Source: RUG695 sp050943135
GTDB lineage: Bacteria; Planctomycetota; Planctomycetia; Pirellulales; Thermoguttaceae
Reading direction: 5' to 3'
Length of the DNA: 64,000 nucleotides
NCBI GenBank assembly: GCA_050943135.1
Contig: JBMNOP010000010.1
Span: 1-64,000 of the forward strand
In this document: positions 52,856 to 62,369 of the stretch, piece by piece
Layout of the letters: each line of letters begins with the position of its first letter
Position numbering within the stretch: the first letter of the stretch is position 1
Position numbers and translations under genes: made by a program
Notes under the pieces: model-generated
The model's input: only the letters and a program-made list of their open reading frames with translations
The model's database searches: none
Told to the model about the DNA's origin: nothing

Positions 52856-54883
52856 ATGGAACGACGAAACAGTGTCAAAGGATTGCAAAACAAAGAAGGG
52901 TGGCTTCTGGCCCTCCCGCTTCTCTTCTGTCTGTCGGCAGCCGTCCGGCCCGGATCTGTCGTCGCACAGAGTCCCATTATAAACGATCAACCGAGTTTCG
53001 GCAATAAAAGCGCCGTTTTTTTCCAACACGCCCCCGCGCCGATCAGGCTTCGTTCGCTTGAAGAGCCGACGGTTCAAGACGCGGCGCCCGAAGAAGAGCC
53101 CCGATCGGTCAATATTACCGTTCCCTCGGCGCCTCCGGTTCTCCTCAATCGTCGGAATATCGCGATCACGTTCCCCGCCTCGACCTTTACCGACGCCGGC
53201 GATGTCGTCTCGAAAGGTCTCCTCTACTCAGACGACAAGGGGGAAAATTGGCACGAATACGGTGCCCCTCGTCCGGCCTCGGAAGGGGACAACTTCGACT
53301 TTAACGCCCCGCGAGACGGGGAGTATTGGTTTGCGCTCCATCTGGTTCATCAGGACGGCACCGACACCGCCTCGCGCGGCCAGAAGTTTCTGATCGATAC
53401 CGGCAGTGGCGCGGCGGCTGCCGCCAACGCTCCGGAACAGAGCGGAGACAGAATCGTTCAGGGGCTTCTGAGTCTGACGCAAAAGAACAACGCCGCTTCG
53501 CAGAATTCCGACTCGAAAGGCGATCCCCTCACTTCGCGTCTTAACGAAATGAATGTGTCGTCGGATCCGTTCCGTTCGTCGGAAAACTCGACGGCCAATG
53601 TTCCGTTCCCCGGAAAAATTAATCATGTCTCGATGGGGAAAACGAAAAAAGGGGATCCGGCCGTTTCCATTACCTGGTTTCAACCGGGGCAGTGTGGTCT
53701 GTCGACAGGTTCCGCCGAGGGAAAGGTCAGTATCGAGCGGGCATCGAGTCCCGAAGGACCTTGGATGCCGGTTACCGAAGAGGCTGCCAGCTTGAACATC
53801 GACGGACACGGCTACTGGTTCGCCGCCGGGGAGAACGACCATCAACCCTTCTATCTGCGTACGGTCAGTCACGTCAAAATGAACGGGACAGATACCGAGT
53901 GGATCGATACGCTTCCCCAACCGCTGACTTTTCCGCAATCGGCGGGGAATGTTTCGGTGGCCGAGACGTCGACACCGGGCGAAGAGACGCCGCGTGCCGA
54001 CGACGGTTCGATCAAGGCCTGGAGCGATAGCGGTTCGAACAATGAGCGAAAAGTCGCCGGGCGCGATGTCGGCGGTTCGGTCGTCGACAAAACTTCGTCG
54101 GTCAACCAGTCCTCTTCGGCCTCCGAGCAGCCGCGTGACCTTGCTCAAAATGCCCAAAAAGAAAGCCAACGGCGCAATCGTCCGCAGTTGACCGATCCGA
54201 ACCGGATTTCGGTCAACCCGATCTTCCGGTTCGGGTTTGGTGTCTTTACCGGAAAAGACAACAACGGAAATCCGCTGCCCGACTACTCGAACGCCGGGAG
54301 CGCTCCGGCCTACACCAACCAACAGGCACAAAACGGACAGGAACCGACATTGCCTTCGCCTCCGCCGAAACGTCCGATCTGGATGTCGAAGCGGGAATAC
54401 GAAGAACATGTGCGTGCCTACGAATTTGAACTGCAACAGGCGCGGTATGCCATCGCACAGCGTGAACAGATGGAACGGCTTCGAAAAGAGCAGGAAATGA
54501 CCGCTCCGGGCGGAATCCCCGGTGGACAGCAGGCGATGATCACCGACGCTTCGGGAAAAGAAATCCGAGTCACCGAAGGGAGTCTTCTCTGGTCGGACGA
54601 GCAGGGAAACCTTTCGACCACGCCGTTCCCCGGCCAAATGAATAGCGGGGCGATTCCCGAAATGATCTTCCCCGACCAGAACTTCCAGAATGTCAGCCAG
54701 CCGATCCCGCTCGATGCCCAGATGATCCCGGGGAACAGCCTAAACGGGCCTTACTCTTCCCAGGAACAGGCACTCGGCAACGATGCTTTCACCAACGCGT
54801 ACGACACCTCGAATATGTCGGAGCTTGCGAACCAGAGCCTGGTCGAAAGCAACCTGCCCCCCCGTCCCGGTCAGCAGCAGTAA
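52856..54883 (+). CDS. Exported protein of unknown function, disordered C-terminal half
   Basis: 675 aa from ATG 52856 (MERRNSVKGLQNKEGWLLAL) with GGGAG ten bases upstream; GTG/ATG codons up to 52826 are in frame. The signal peptide ends at about SVVAQS. Residues about 75-180 (NITVPSAPPVLLNRRNIAITFPA...GEYWFALHLVHQDGTD) look like an Ig or fibronectin-like beta domain. A second beta domain lies near 250-360. The rest is Gln/Asn/Ser/Pro-rich and probably disordered, with a short coiled coil (KREYEEHVRAYEFELQQARYAIAQREQMERLRKEQE). Family not recognised. It is likely an envelope protein of planctomycete type. Confidence 0.82.
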   Translation: MERRNSVKGLQNKEGWLLALPLLFCLSAAVRPGSVVAQSPIINDQPSFGNKSAVFFQHAPAPIRLRSLEEPTVQDAAPEEEPRSVNITVPSAPPVLLNRRNIAITFPASTFTDAGDVVSKGLLYSDDKGENWHEYGAPRPASEGDNFDFNAPRDGEYWFALHLVHQDGTDTASRGQKFLIDTGSGAAAAANAPEQSGDRIVQGLLSLTQKNNAASQNSDSKGDPLTSRLNEMNVSSDPFRSSENSTANVPFPGKINHVSMGKTKKGDPAVSITWFQPGQCGLSTGSAEGKVSIERASSPEGPWMPVTEEAASLNIDGHGYWFAAGENDHQPFYLRTVSHVKMNGTDTEWIDTLPQPLTFPQSAGNVSVAETSTPGEETPRADDGSIKAWSDSGSNNERKVAGRDVGGSVVDKTSSVNQSSSASEQPRDLAQNAQKESQRRNRPQLTDPNRISVNPIFRFGFGVFTGKDNNGNPLPDYSNAGSAPAYTNQQAQNGQEPTLPSPPPKRPIWMSKREYEEHVRAYEFELQQARYAIAQREQMERLRKEQEMTAPGGIPGGQQAMITDASGKEIRVTEGSLLWSDEQGNLSTTPFPGQMNSGAIPEMIFPDQNFQNVSQPIPLDAQMIPGNSLNGPYSSQEQALGNDAFTNAYDTSNMSELANQSLVESNLPPRPGQQQ

Positions 54884-54916
54884 GAGCTTGAATGCTCGTC
54901 GAAAGTCTTCGGAACG

Positions 54917-54953
54917 AAACGCCATGGAAAATACTTTTTCCATGGCGTTTTTT
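54917..54953. terminator. Intrinsic terminator (bidirectional) between two convergent genes
   Basis: AAACGCCATGGAAAA / TTTTCCATGGCGTTT, perfect 15-bp stem with a 4-base loop (54917-54931 and 54936-54950), then TTTAA. The A-rich left arm could serve the minus-strand gene as well. Confidence 0.88.
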
Positions 54954-55021
54954 AACCGACCTCGACCCGGCTTCCGACGATGACCGGAAGTGTATATCGG
55001 GGGAACGGATCGGATGAAGGG

Positions 55022-57049
55022 TCATTGGGGCGGTGTCGGTGCCTTTTCGGCGGCGAGTGAAAGCCGCAAAAGGTTTTCCCGGGCGGCGAGGTGTTCCCTC
55101 AGGATCCGTTCGGTCTCGCGGACGGTGACCGGGTTGGTGTGTACGTAGGTATGGTAGGATTCGACCGCGATCTCGCTCTCGGCGTCGGGATGGCGGGAAC
55201 TTTCCAGGCGAACGATCTTGTCTCCCTCGTTCTTTTTGATCAAGAGTCCCGTTTCGGTGACGCCGACGATGTTGTGGAATGCCACCGTTTCGGGCATTTG
55301 CATCTTTTCCATCGCCTCGAAGAAGGGGGAACCGGGGGTCATCGATTCGACACTGTTCTTGACGTTAAGGATCGAGTTCTTCTTGTTCCCGCCGGAAAGC
55401 GCGGCATTGAGCCATCGCGACATCAGATAAAGATCATCGGGCGTGGTGATCACCTTGTCGGCAAACCATTTGACGAACGTGTTGACCGAGTCGCTTCCCT
55501 TGTAGGGAGTTGCGATCGTGATGAGCCGGGTCAGGCGGCGGTTCGGGTGGAAAAAGAAAATGGGACGCAGCGCGTCTTTGTCGGCAATGTTGCTCTCGTC
55601 GAACGGAACGCTGCTGACGAGTTTCCAGATTTCATCGCCGCTTTCGAGAACCTGAAGGTTGGCGATCAGCCCCCCCATGCTATACCCGATGATGACCGAG
55701 TCGTTTAAATAGGGGTTCGTTCCGGCCGGGTCAAATCGGTCGTAGAGACGTTGCAGGTCGGCACGGAGTCCCGCAGCCGAAACCCACCACGGATACCCCG
55801 TCGGATAGCACCAGAACCAAAATTGGTAGCGATCCCAAATTTCCGGGTCGTTCTGGAGCGCGCCGATCATCGGAATCCAGGTCATCGGGGTCGACCAAAG
55901 CCCGTGAACCAGGATGACCGGGATCTTTTCCGGATCGTACGGTGAGATCATATAGAATCCGGCAAGCCGACGTTCCCCTTCTTCTCCTTTCGCCGGCTCG
56001 AGAAAGGTTTCGGGGTTGGTCAGACCGAGTGTTTCGAGCTTGTTGATGTACGGGTCGTTGTAGTTGTACGAGAGGGGGGTGGTCAGGTCGGCGGCGAGCG
56101 CGATCCGGCTCGACCCGATATCGACGGCCTGTTCGGCGAGCGGGTCGCGGAATTCAAGAAAAATCTGCGGGGCGTTCGGCTCGGCTTCGTCCGAAAGCCA
56201 GCTCCCTTTCGGGTTCGGGCGGAGCAGAAGGGTCATCGGATAAGAGAGTCCGGTCATGTAAAGGTCTTCTTCGGCGCGGTCGCAGCGGCGACGCGTGACG
56301 ATGATCGGCACGCCAATCCCTTCCCGTGCGTAGCGGGCCGGCAGTCCCTCGACCTTGTAGTCGGAGGAGAAACGAAGGTCGCCGATCTCGTCGGCCCGCC
56401 AGGAAGACTTGCCCATGACACAGGCGATCCGCCAATAACGGCCGTTGATACGCGCCGCCCAGTCATCTCCCGGGGTCGGAGTTCCCTCGCCGTTTGTCTC
56501 TAGGTTTTCGAAAAGGTTTCGCAGGAGGCGTTCCGAGGCCTTGTTGTGGTAGGAAACCATTTCCTGGTATTTCTCGTCGAGCGGATTGCGCCGCCCTTCA
56601 AACGCCGGATCGAACAGGTAACGCCAACTGTTGAGGAGAATCGCGATGTAGATCTCTCCGGCATACTCGGGATCGCTCTTTTCAAGTCGTACCGCCTCGT
56701 AATAGCCGATTTCGCAAAACGCCCGGAGAAGATCGGGATCGGGGTGGCGGTTGGCCTCTTCCTGAATCGTGGCGAGTTTTTCAAGGTTCGAAGCCGACCT
56801 GCTTTCGAGTCCCAACCCTTTGAGTGAGGTTTCGGTCGCCGAGGTCGGGTCGAGCCGTCCGAACGCGTCGACACACGGCGGAAGGAGTTCCGGGTGCCGA
56901 CGGACCGCGACCAGATTGACGACCTTCGACGAACAGCCGGTCAGAAGGAACGAGAAAAAAACAGCGAACAAAACTCCCCGCCAAGCGCCCCGACCGTACG
57001 GAGCACTTCGGACCGATGGCTCTTCGCTTTTTCTTTCTTCTCTTCTCAC
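55022..57049 (-). CDS. Lipoprotein alpha/beta hydrolase
   Basis: 675 aa from GTG 57049; the frame opens at 57187 but the first 46 residues have no signal character. The signal peptide is GVLFAVFFSFLLTGCSSK with lipobox LTGC. The N-terminal 350 residues are a helical and beta domain of unknown family. The hydrolase part starts with VILVHGLWSTPMTWIPM (oxyanion region) and has the nucleophile elbow GYSMGG (about residue 480) and a late His near the C-terminus (AVESYHTYVHTNP). It resembles planctomycete DUF-type serine hydrolases of lipase fold. It is membrane-anchored and probably an esterase or lipase. Convergent with the 52856 gene. Confidence 0.8.
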   Translation of the reverse strand: MRREERKSEEPSVRSAPYGRGAWRGVLFAVFFSFLLTGCSSKVVNLVAVRRHPELLPPCVDAFGRLDPTSATETSLKGLGLESRSASNLEKLATIQEEANRHPDPDLLRAFCEIGYYEAVRLEKSDPEYAGEIYIAILLNSWRYLFDPAFEGRRNPLDEKYQEMVSYHNKASERLLRNLFENLETNGEGTPTPGDDWAARINGRYWRIACVMGKSSWRADEIGDLRFSSDYKVEGLPARYAREGIGVPIIVTRRRCDRAEEDLYMTGLSYPMTLLLRPNPKGSWLSDEAEPNAPQIFLEFRDPLAEQAVDIGSSRIALAADLTTPLSYNYNDPYINKLETLGLTNPETFLEPAKGEEGERRLAGFYMISPYDPEKIPVILVHGLWSTPMTWIPMIGALQNDPEIWDRYQFWFWCYPTGYPWWVSAAGLRADLQRLYDRFDPAGTNPYLNDSVIIGYSMGGLIANLQVLESGDEIWKLVSSVPFDESNIADKDALRPIFFFHPNRRLTRLITIATPYKGSDSVNTFVKWFADKVITTPDDLYLMSRWLNAALSGGNKKNSILNVKNSVESMTPGSPFFEAMEKMQMPETVAFHNIVGVTETGLLIKKNEGDKIVRLESSRHPDAESEIAVESYHTYVHTNPVTVRETERILREHLAARENLLRLSLAAEKAPTPPQ

Positions 57050-57367
57050 AACATGCCTGTAAAATCGGTCTTGCCGCTTGAACTTTGCACAGCAGAGGAT
57101 ACAGTTTTCAGGCGTTTGGGGCAATATGCTTTCTTCCCACTTCTCGTTTCTCCGACAAGGCGCGGGACGGGTGCGACTCGGGCGCAAACCCGCTGAAACT
57201 CAAATTACCGGAATTGGATAATCGTTATAAATGGTTTAACAGTAAGTTTTTTCTATTTTTACAAAACCTATACATCTTCGGCCGATTATATATTTATCCT
57301 CTCTTATCGAAAAGGATTTATTTATTTTTTATCACCATTTTAACAGCCAAGCCGGATGGAAAGAAAT
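57050..57367. other. Divergent intergenic region
   Basis: AT-rich towards 57240-57360, likely containing promoters for both flanking genes. I cannot assign specific hexamers. Confidence 0.4.
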
Positions 57368-57994
57368 ATGATTGAAAATCAGGCCGCCGTTTTGCCACGA
57401 ACAAAGGAAATTTCAACCGCCCCGAGCGCCGACCCGATTAAAAAATTAACCGATGTTGAAGAAGCAATTCGATATTTAGTTCAGGAGACGGAGATTTCAG
57501 CCGGTCCTCTCGGCACGCCGAAAGGCAAACGGTTCCTCAGCACCATCGCGACGACCGATGTGCTTGAGATTCTCGAGACCCCCGAGGCAGGTGCGCCGAA
57601 GAAGCGCGGACGACGTCCGAGTCGCAAGACTTTCGACGGGATCGCCCAAAAGAAGACCCGCTCGACCGACGCGAATTGGGACAAGCGAAAAGGGGTCAAA
57701 CGACGCCGCCAGGTTGATCCGACGACCTGTGAACGGGATTATTCCGAAGACGAGGTCGAGTTTATGAAAGCGCTCGACCTTTACAAGAAATTAAACGAGC
57801 GACCCTTTCCGACGTGCAGCGAGACTCTCGAGGTACTCCGTCGTCTCGGCTACGTGAAGATGCCCCCCGTTTCGGAAGGAGCGAGCTGTGAACCGATCCT
57901 TGTTACGCCCGCGTCTTGTTCCGAGGGGAGAGAGTTATGCGAGTTTGTCGGCGTGATCTGGCAAGAGGGAGAACTTACAACGTTTATCATCTGA
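57368..57994 (+). CDS. Small basic protein of unknown function
   Basis: 208 aa from ATG 57368 (MIENQAAVLPRTKEIS), with GGAAAG closer to it than to ATG 57356. The centre is very basic, with an AT-hook-like KKRGRRPSRKTF and KRKGVKRRRQVDP. The C-terminal part (DEVEFMKALDLYKKLNERPFPTCSETLEVLRRLGYVKM) is a helical, DNA-binding-like region. It may bind nucleic acid. Similar proteins occur in planctomycete genomes without assigned function. The next gene is tRNA-Ser. Confidence 0.72.
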   Translation: MIENQAAVLPRTKEISTAPSADPIKKLTDVEEAIRYLVQETEISAGPLGTPKGKRFLSTIATTDVLEILETPEAGAPKKRGRRPSRKTFDGIAQKKTRSTDANWDKRKGVKRRRQVDPTTCERDYSEDEVEFMKALDLYKKLNERPFPTCSETLEVLRRLGYVKMPPVSEGASCEPILVTPASCSEGRELCEFVGVIWQEGELTTFII

Positions 57995-58012
57995 TGTCGT
58001 AATCGATTCCCC

Positions 58013-58040
58013 TTGCAAGGGAAGGTTGCCGCGTTATAAT
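58013..58040 (+). promoter_or_regulatory. Promoter of tRNA-Ser
   Basis: TTGCAA at 58013-58018 and TATAAT at 58035-58040 with a 16-base spacer. Transcription would start about 10 bases before the tRNA. Confidence 0.75.
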
Positions 58041-58057
58041 GGGTGCGGTGTCGCGTT

Positions 58058-58139
58058 GGAGGATAAGCGAATGGCTAGCGGCCTCATTGGAAATGAGGTG
58101 CCCCTCACGGGGTTGCGGGTTCGAGTCCCGTGTCCTCCG
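58058..58139 (+). tRNA. tRNA-Ser (anticodon GGA)
   Basis: Acceptor GGAGGAT pairs with GTCCTCC at 58132-58138, discriminator G. The anticodon arm is CCTCA-TTGGAAA-TGAGG, giving anticodon GGA, read for UCC/UCU. A long variable arm (about CCCCTCACGGGG) is diagnostic of serine tRNA. The T arm is GCGGG-TTCGAGT-CCCGT. The CCA end is not encoded. Confidence 0.95.
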
Positions 58140-58227
58140 CTTCTCATGGGAGTTTTGTGTTGGTTTTTTGTCGGCGCGGTAATGGTTTTCGTTTCCGCGC
58201 CATTGTTTACGAAATGAGAGGTTTTCC

Positions 58228-58683
58228 ATGAAAATCGTCGTTACTGCCGATCCGTGTGCCGTCCCGCTCAAAAAGACGGTCATTAAGTACCTTGAATCCC
58301 TCGGACATACCGTTTACGAATGTGGATCGACCGAAGCAAACGAGGTTCCCTACTATGACGCCGCCGTTGAAGGCGCCAAGGCGATTCAGGCCGGGGAAGG
58401 GGAACGCGGAATTTTCATCTGCGGCTCCGGAATGGGGATGTCGATTGTCGGCAACTGGTTTAAGGGTGTCCGTGCCTCGGTGGTCGAATCGGTCTTTGCC
58501 GCTAAACTTTGCCGTGCGATCAACGATGCCAATGTTCTTTGCATCGGTGCGCTCCTTTTGGGTGAATGGAATGCGCTCCGTGCGATCGACGCCTTCCTGA
58601 CGACCAACCTGGGTGACGATCTTCCGGATATTGCCGATTTCCTCAAAGAGGCCGTGGTCAAGGTTGAGGCGATCCGCAACTGA
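58228..58683 (+). CDS. rpiB: RpiB/LacA/LacB-family sugar-phosphate isomerase, divergent active site
   Basis: 151 aa. The fold and length are those of RpiB, with FICGSGMGMSIVGN carrying the catalytic Cys of the family and INDANVLCIGALLLGEWNALRAIDAFL. The usual N-terminal SDHAG is here ADPCA, and the His in the SREHNDAN motif is replaced (CRAINDAN). The DYPD region is PYYD. The enzyme may therefore act on a different sugar phosphate than ribose 5-phosphate, or be inactive on it. It follows tRNA-Ser by about 90 bases and ends at a strong terminator shared with the convergent channel gene. Confidence 0.8.
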   Translation: MKIVVTADPCAVPLKKTVIKYLESLGHTVYECGSTEANEVPYYDAAVEGAKAIQAGEGERGIFICGSGMGMSIVGNWFKGVRASVVESVFAAKLCRAINDANVLCIGALLLGEWNALRAIDAFLTTNLGDDLPDIADFLKEAVVKVEAIRN

Positions 58684-58703
58684 GCGGCACGGCGATCGGG
58701 CCG

Positions 58704-58744
58704 AGCATTAAAAAGGGAACCGGGAGGTTCCCTTTTTTAATGCT
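58704..58744. terminator. Bidirectional intrinsic terminator
   Basis: AGCATTAAAAAGGGAACC / GGTTCCCTTTTTTAATGCT (58704-58721 and 58726-58744), one bulged T, 4-base loop. It has A/T-rich lower stem parts that can act as U tracts in both directions. Confidence 0.9.
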
Positions 58745-58762
58745 TTGTACGTCTTGTTCCGG

Positions 58763-60697
58763 TTACGAAGCGGAATTTTCGTACTTGATTGCTTCGGCGA
58801 AATCTTTTCCGAGTGCGACTGCGGTCGTTTGCTCCTTAATCTGTGAGGCCAGAGGATAGGTGGGACTCTCGGTCGGGATCATGTAAGAAGTTTGCGACGG
58901 AAAAGCGAACAAAACGCCCAGTTTTTCCGCCAGGCGAACGATATCGAGGATCAGAGACTGGCGTGCCCGCAATTCGTCGTGTATGTCGGATACCATAAAG
59001 AAGCAGGTTATCTGGATGTTGATCGACGACGATCCGAAATCGTCGACGCTTACGCGGATGTCATCGCGTCGGGCATCGGGGTGAAGCTCGATCAGACGGC
59101 GAACCCCGGCACTGAACGCTTCGAAAAGCGGCGCCGGCGTGTTATACTGAAGTCCGAGCGTCGTTTTGAACCGGCGTGACTGACGCCGCCCCATGTTGTC
59201 GACGACATCGGTGGCCAGCTGAGCGTTCGGGATTACCACGCGCGAGTCGTAGAAGGTCTTGATCGAGGTCGAACGAAGACCGATCCGTTCGACAACCCCC
59301 TCGGTACTCCCGACGATGATATAGTCGCCGACGGTGAATGGATGGTCAAGAATGATCGTCAAACTCCCAAAGAAGTTGGCGATTGTCTGCTGGGCGGCCA
59401 GGGCGACCGCCAAACCGCCGATCCCCATCCCGGAGAGGATCCCGATTGCCGAGATACCGAAAGCCTGAATGATGGTGATAACGGCCGAACAGATGACCAG
59501 GAATTTTAAAACACCCGACGAAAGGTCGACCAGGACGCTTTTGACGCGGTTGACCGCGGTATTGAGGTAGTTCTGAAGCCAGAGTTTGAAGATGTCGACG
59601 ACCCGCAAAAGCATCAGTGTCAGCATGACGACGCAAAGCGGATGCAGGATGATATAGGCCGCTGACAGCAACTTCGGGTTGGTCGAGGTGCAGAGGAGCC
59701 CGGCATACCAAGTCCACGCCATTGCGATATACGCCAGCGGCCGAAGGGCGGATTGGATTCTCTTGGAGTACTCGTGTTGGCTCCGACCGAACTTCGTGAA
59801 GAGGCGGATCGTCCAGAAAACGCCCCACGGGGTGATCTTCAGCGCCAGGATCCCCAGCGCAAAGAAGATGCCGAGAAGGGCCCACTGCAGAACCAAGATT
59901 CCGGCGAATCGTTTATAAAAAAAATCGGGGAGTTGACCCAGAAACGTGTTGTTGAAGAAGACGGGCTTTTTATCTTTGATTTCTTGGTAGAACGAGGGAA
60001 TGTCGGAAACCGTCGACGGGCTGAATTTCCACGTGCCGTCTTCGCCCCGTCTCAGACTGATTGCCCTGTATTGGCGGTCGGGCCAGAGGTAACATTCGTT
60101 GTCGCTAAAGGTTTCCGGGATGTCATCGACAACGAAATTGTCGAGCCGAACCAAGATGGCGGCCAGTCGGTAGGCGTACAACTGACGGTTCGATTTGTTC
60201 AATTCCGGCATGTGCGAGAAATCCATCGTTCGGACCGCGTCGTCATAACGGCTCCTGCCGCAGGCTTTCAAGAAAAAACGAACCGTCTGTCGCGGACCGG
60301 AAAGTTGTTTCATGACGACGATCTCGTGCACGTCGATCTCTTTTTCCGCGCTTTCGGCCGGTGCGGGAGCCGGGGGCGCGACATCGGCCGCCTCTTCGCT
60401 TGGCGCGACGGTTGGCTCTTTGGGGGGGGCCGGTGTTTCCCGCGTGGCCAAGACCTTATTCGGAACGAATTCCTTTTTCGGCTTCATGTCGTCCGGAATG
60501 TCCGAGCCGTCGGTGGCGATCTGTTCGGTACCGACAGCCGCCTGATCGTCGGAGACTTTTTCTTTGACGGTTTTCTCGGCCGCCATGTTTTCGTCGGCGG
60601 CCCGAACCACCCACGAAATCGTAAACAGAGCAAGAACGGAGATCAACAAAAAGAAAAGATATGGTCTGAAACCTTGTTGCTTTGTCGGCCGAGTCAT
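58763..60697 (-). CDS. MscS-type mechanosensitive channel protein
   Basis: 644 aa from ATG 60697 (MTRPTKQQGFRPYLFFLLIS); a longer frame exists but lacks coding character. Signal/first helix, then an Ala/Pro-rich linker and a periplasmic domain with a DUF-like module (residues about 115-260). Several membrane helices follow. The C-terminal channel core has the pore helix VICSAVITIIQAFGISAIGILSGMGIGGLAVALAAQQTIANFFGSL. Next comes the MscS beta-domain FTVGDYIIVGSTEGVVERIGLRSTSIKTFYDSRVVIPNAQLATDVVDN. It releases small solutes upon hypo-osmotic shock. The extended N-terminal part is of the larger MscS-like type. Confidence 0.9.
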   Translation of the reverse strand: MTRPTKQQGFRPYLFFLLISVLALFTISWVVRAADENMAAEKTVKEKVSDDQAAVGTEQIATDGSDIPDDMKPKKEFVPNKVLATRETPAPPKEPTVAPSEEAADVAPPAPAPAESAEKEIDVHEIVVMKQLSGPRQTVRFFLKACGRSRYDDAVRTMDFSHMPELNKSNRQLYAYRLAAILVRLDNFVVDDIPETFSDNECYLWPDRQYRAISLRRGEDGTWKFSPSTVSDIPSFYQEIKDKKPVFFNNTFLGQLPDFFYKRFAGILVLQWALLGIFFALGILALKITPWGVFWTIRLFTKFGRSQHEYSKRIQSALRPLAYIAMAWTWYAGLLCTSTNPKLLSAAYIILHPLCVVMLTLMLLRVVDIFKLWLQNYLNTAVNRVKSVLVDLSSGVLKFLVICSAVITIIQAFGISAIGILSGMGIGGLAVALAAQQTIANFFGSLTIILDHPFTVGDYIIVGSTEGVVERIGLRSTSIKTFYDSRVVIPNAQLATDVVDNMGRRQSRRFKTTLGLQYNTPAPLFEAFSAGVRRLIELHPDARRDDIRVSVDDFGSSSINIQITCFFMVSDIHDELRARQSLILDIVRLAEKLGVLFAFPSQTSYMIPTESPTYPLASQIKEQTTAVALGKDFAEAIKYENSAS

Positions 60698-60910
60698 CGT
60701 TTTTGCTCCATAAGACGAAATGACTTTTACCGTTCTCCGATAGGTGAAATGGCGCGTTGGTGCGGCCTCCTGCCGCATACCGATTCCGGGAGAACGGAGG
60801 AATCTCGGGGCATTATAGAGGTCGGGGGGGAAATCGACAACTCCAAATTTTCCCGAGTTCACCGAAAGCAGATGTGGGGAAGTGGAGGGAAGCCGAAGAA
60901 AGAATTTCGA

Positions 60911-60949
60911 AAAAGAAAAAGAGCCCGGACCGCGGTCGGAGCTCTTTTT
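60911..60949 (-). terminator. Intrinsic terminator after the glycerophosphodiesterase gene
   Basis: On the minus strand, AAAAAGAGC and GCTCTTTTT flank a CG-rich stem centred near 60932, followed by TTTTTCTTTTT. Confidence 0.82.
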
Positions 60950-61016
60950 GCGACTTCGTTGACATGGAGGGGTTTTATGATTCGTCCCACGGCGGGCGGC
61001 ACGCGGGGACGCGAGC

Positions 61017-61838
61017 CTATCTGCCTTTCCGTGCGTGTTCGTTCGTAAAGTCGTCGAAGAATTTCATGCCGACTTCGAGTTTGTCGACCAGCGGGAACTC
61101 CACTCCCAGATCGTAGAGCTTTCGCATCATGTTGGGGTCGTCCGTACCGAAATAGTTAATCTTTACCCCGGCGGCCTTGAGCTTGGCGATTCCCTCGGCG
61201 GTCGGCAGATCACCCGACAGTTGAATAAACTCGCAGCCCCGGGCGATTGTGTCGTCGATGTAGGCGTCGCTTCCCCCCTGCCGGTGCATGTTGCAGATTT
61301 TGACCTGCGGATATTTTGCTTTTACCGCGTCGGCGATCGCATGGTCCCCGGCGATAAACGCCTGATCGACCCGGTCGTCGGCAACAATCTTCTCGGCAAC
61401 CGCCTGAGCCAGTTCGACGGTAATCTCGGGGGGGACACCCCCCAGGTGGATGTTCAGCAGAATGTTGCGCGGCATCACCGCCAACGCCTCGTCGAGGGTC
61501 GGGATTTGTGTTCCGGCAAAGCGAGGGGATTTCCACGACCCGAAATCGAGGGCGCGAACCTCGTCGAAGGTCAGGTCGAGGATAGGCCCGCGTCCGTTGC
61601 TCGTACGGTCGACCGTCCAGTCGTGCAACAGAACCATTTTGCGGTCTTTGGTGAACCGGACGTCGAACTCGATCATCTGGGCTTTCATCGCGACCGCCGC
61701 CTGAAGTGCGGGAATCGTGTTTTCGGGGAACTCCGACATCCATCCCCGGTGCGAGCATATGCCGAATTGCGGAAGCGGTTCGCCGCCCTGCACGGCGGAA
61801 ACGGCAAGGCCGAGGAATAATATGAGTGCAAGGATCAT
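61017..61838 (-). CDS. Secreted glycerophosphodiester phosphodiesterase
   Basis: 273 aa with signal peptide MILALILFLGLAVSAVQGG. GDPD motifs: HRG (SHRGWMSEFPENT, about residue 31), EFDVRFTKDRKMVLLHD (metal ligands Glu, Asp, and catalytic His), then LDEAL and NYFGTDDP. It cleaves glycerophosphodiesters to glycerol 3-phosphate and an alcohol. Full length for the family. It starts four bases after the nitroreductase stop, so the two form one transcript. Confidence 0.9.
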   Translation of the reverse strand: MILALILFLGLAVSAVQGGEPLPQFGICSHRGWMSEFPENTIPALQAAVAMKAQMIEFDVRFTKDRKMVLLHDWTVDRTSNGRGPILDLTFDEVRALDFGSWKSPRFAGTQIPTLDEALAVMPRNILLNIHLGGVPPEITVELAQAVAEKIVADDRVDQAFIAGDHAIADAVKAKYPQVKICNMHRQGGSDAYIDDTIARGCEFIQLSGDLPTAEGIAKLKAAGVKINYFGTDDPNMMRKLYDLGVEFPLVDKLEVGMKFFDDFTNEHARKGR

Positions 61839-61841
61839 TTT

Positions 61842-62369
61842 CTATTTTCCCGTCCGGACAATGTAGTCGGCTTTACGCGGTTGGGCGCTCGGCAGGGGAA
61901 CGGCAGGGTATCCGAGGGCACAATGGCCGATCCCGATATGATTTTCCGAGATGTCCCACTTGTTCATCAGAGCTTTTCCTTCCGGGCCGGAAAAGACTTC
62001 GCGGGCACGGTGGATCCAACAGGAACCCAATCCAATCGAATAGGCGGCCAGGAGCATGTTCCCGATCACGAGTGACCCATCTTCGATATAGGTGTTCCGA
62101 GTCTTGTCGGCAAAGACAACGACGATCGTCGGCGCACCGTAGAAGGGGTCGCTGTCGATGCCCATCACTTGGGCGTTGAGGCGCGAGAGGAGGTCACGGG
62201 TTTCTTTGTCTTGCACGACAACCATTTTCGGCGACTGCTTGTTCATGCCGGTGGCTGCGTATGTTCCCGCTTCGAGGACCGTGTCGAGTTCCTCGTCGGT
62301 GATTTGGTCCGGTTTGTAGGCGCGTATGCTGCGTCGGAGTTTCATCGCTTCCAAAACTTCGTTCGTCAT
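61842..62369 (-). CDS. Nitroreductase family protein
   Basis: 175 aa. The N-terminal FMN-binding RRSIRAY is followed by EAGTYAATGMNKQSPKMVVVQ and IGLGSCWIHRAREVF, the pattern of the small NfsA/FRP-like flavin reductases. HCALGYPAVPLP comes near the end. It binds FMN and uses NAD(P)H to reduce nitro- or quinone-like compounds. Cytoplasmic. First gene of the two-gene unit with the GDPD. Confidence 0.88.
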   Translation of the reverse strand: MTNEVLEAMKLRRSIRAYKPDQITDEELDTVLEAGTYAATGMNKQSPKMVVVQDKETRDLLSRLNAQVMGIDSDPFYGAPTIVVVFADKTRNTYIEDGSLVIGNMLLAAYSIGLGSCWIHRAREVFSGPEGKALMNKWDISENHIGIGHCALGYPAVPLPSAQPRKADYIVRTGK

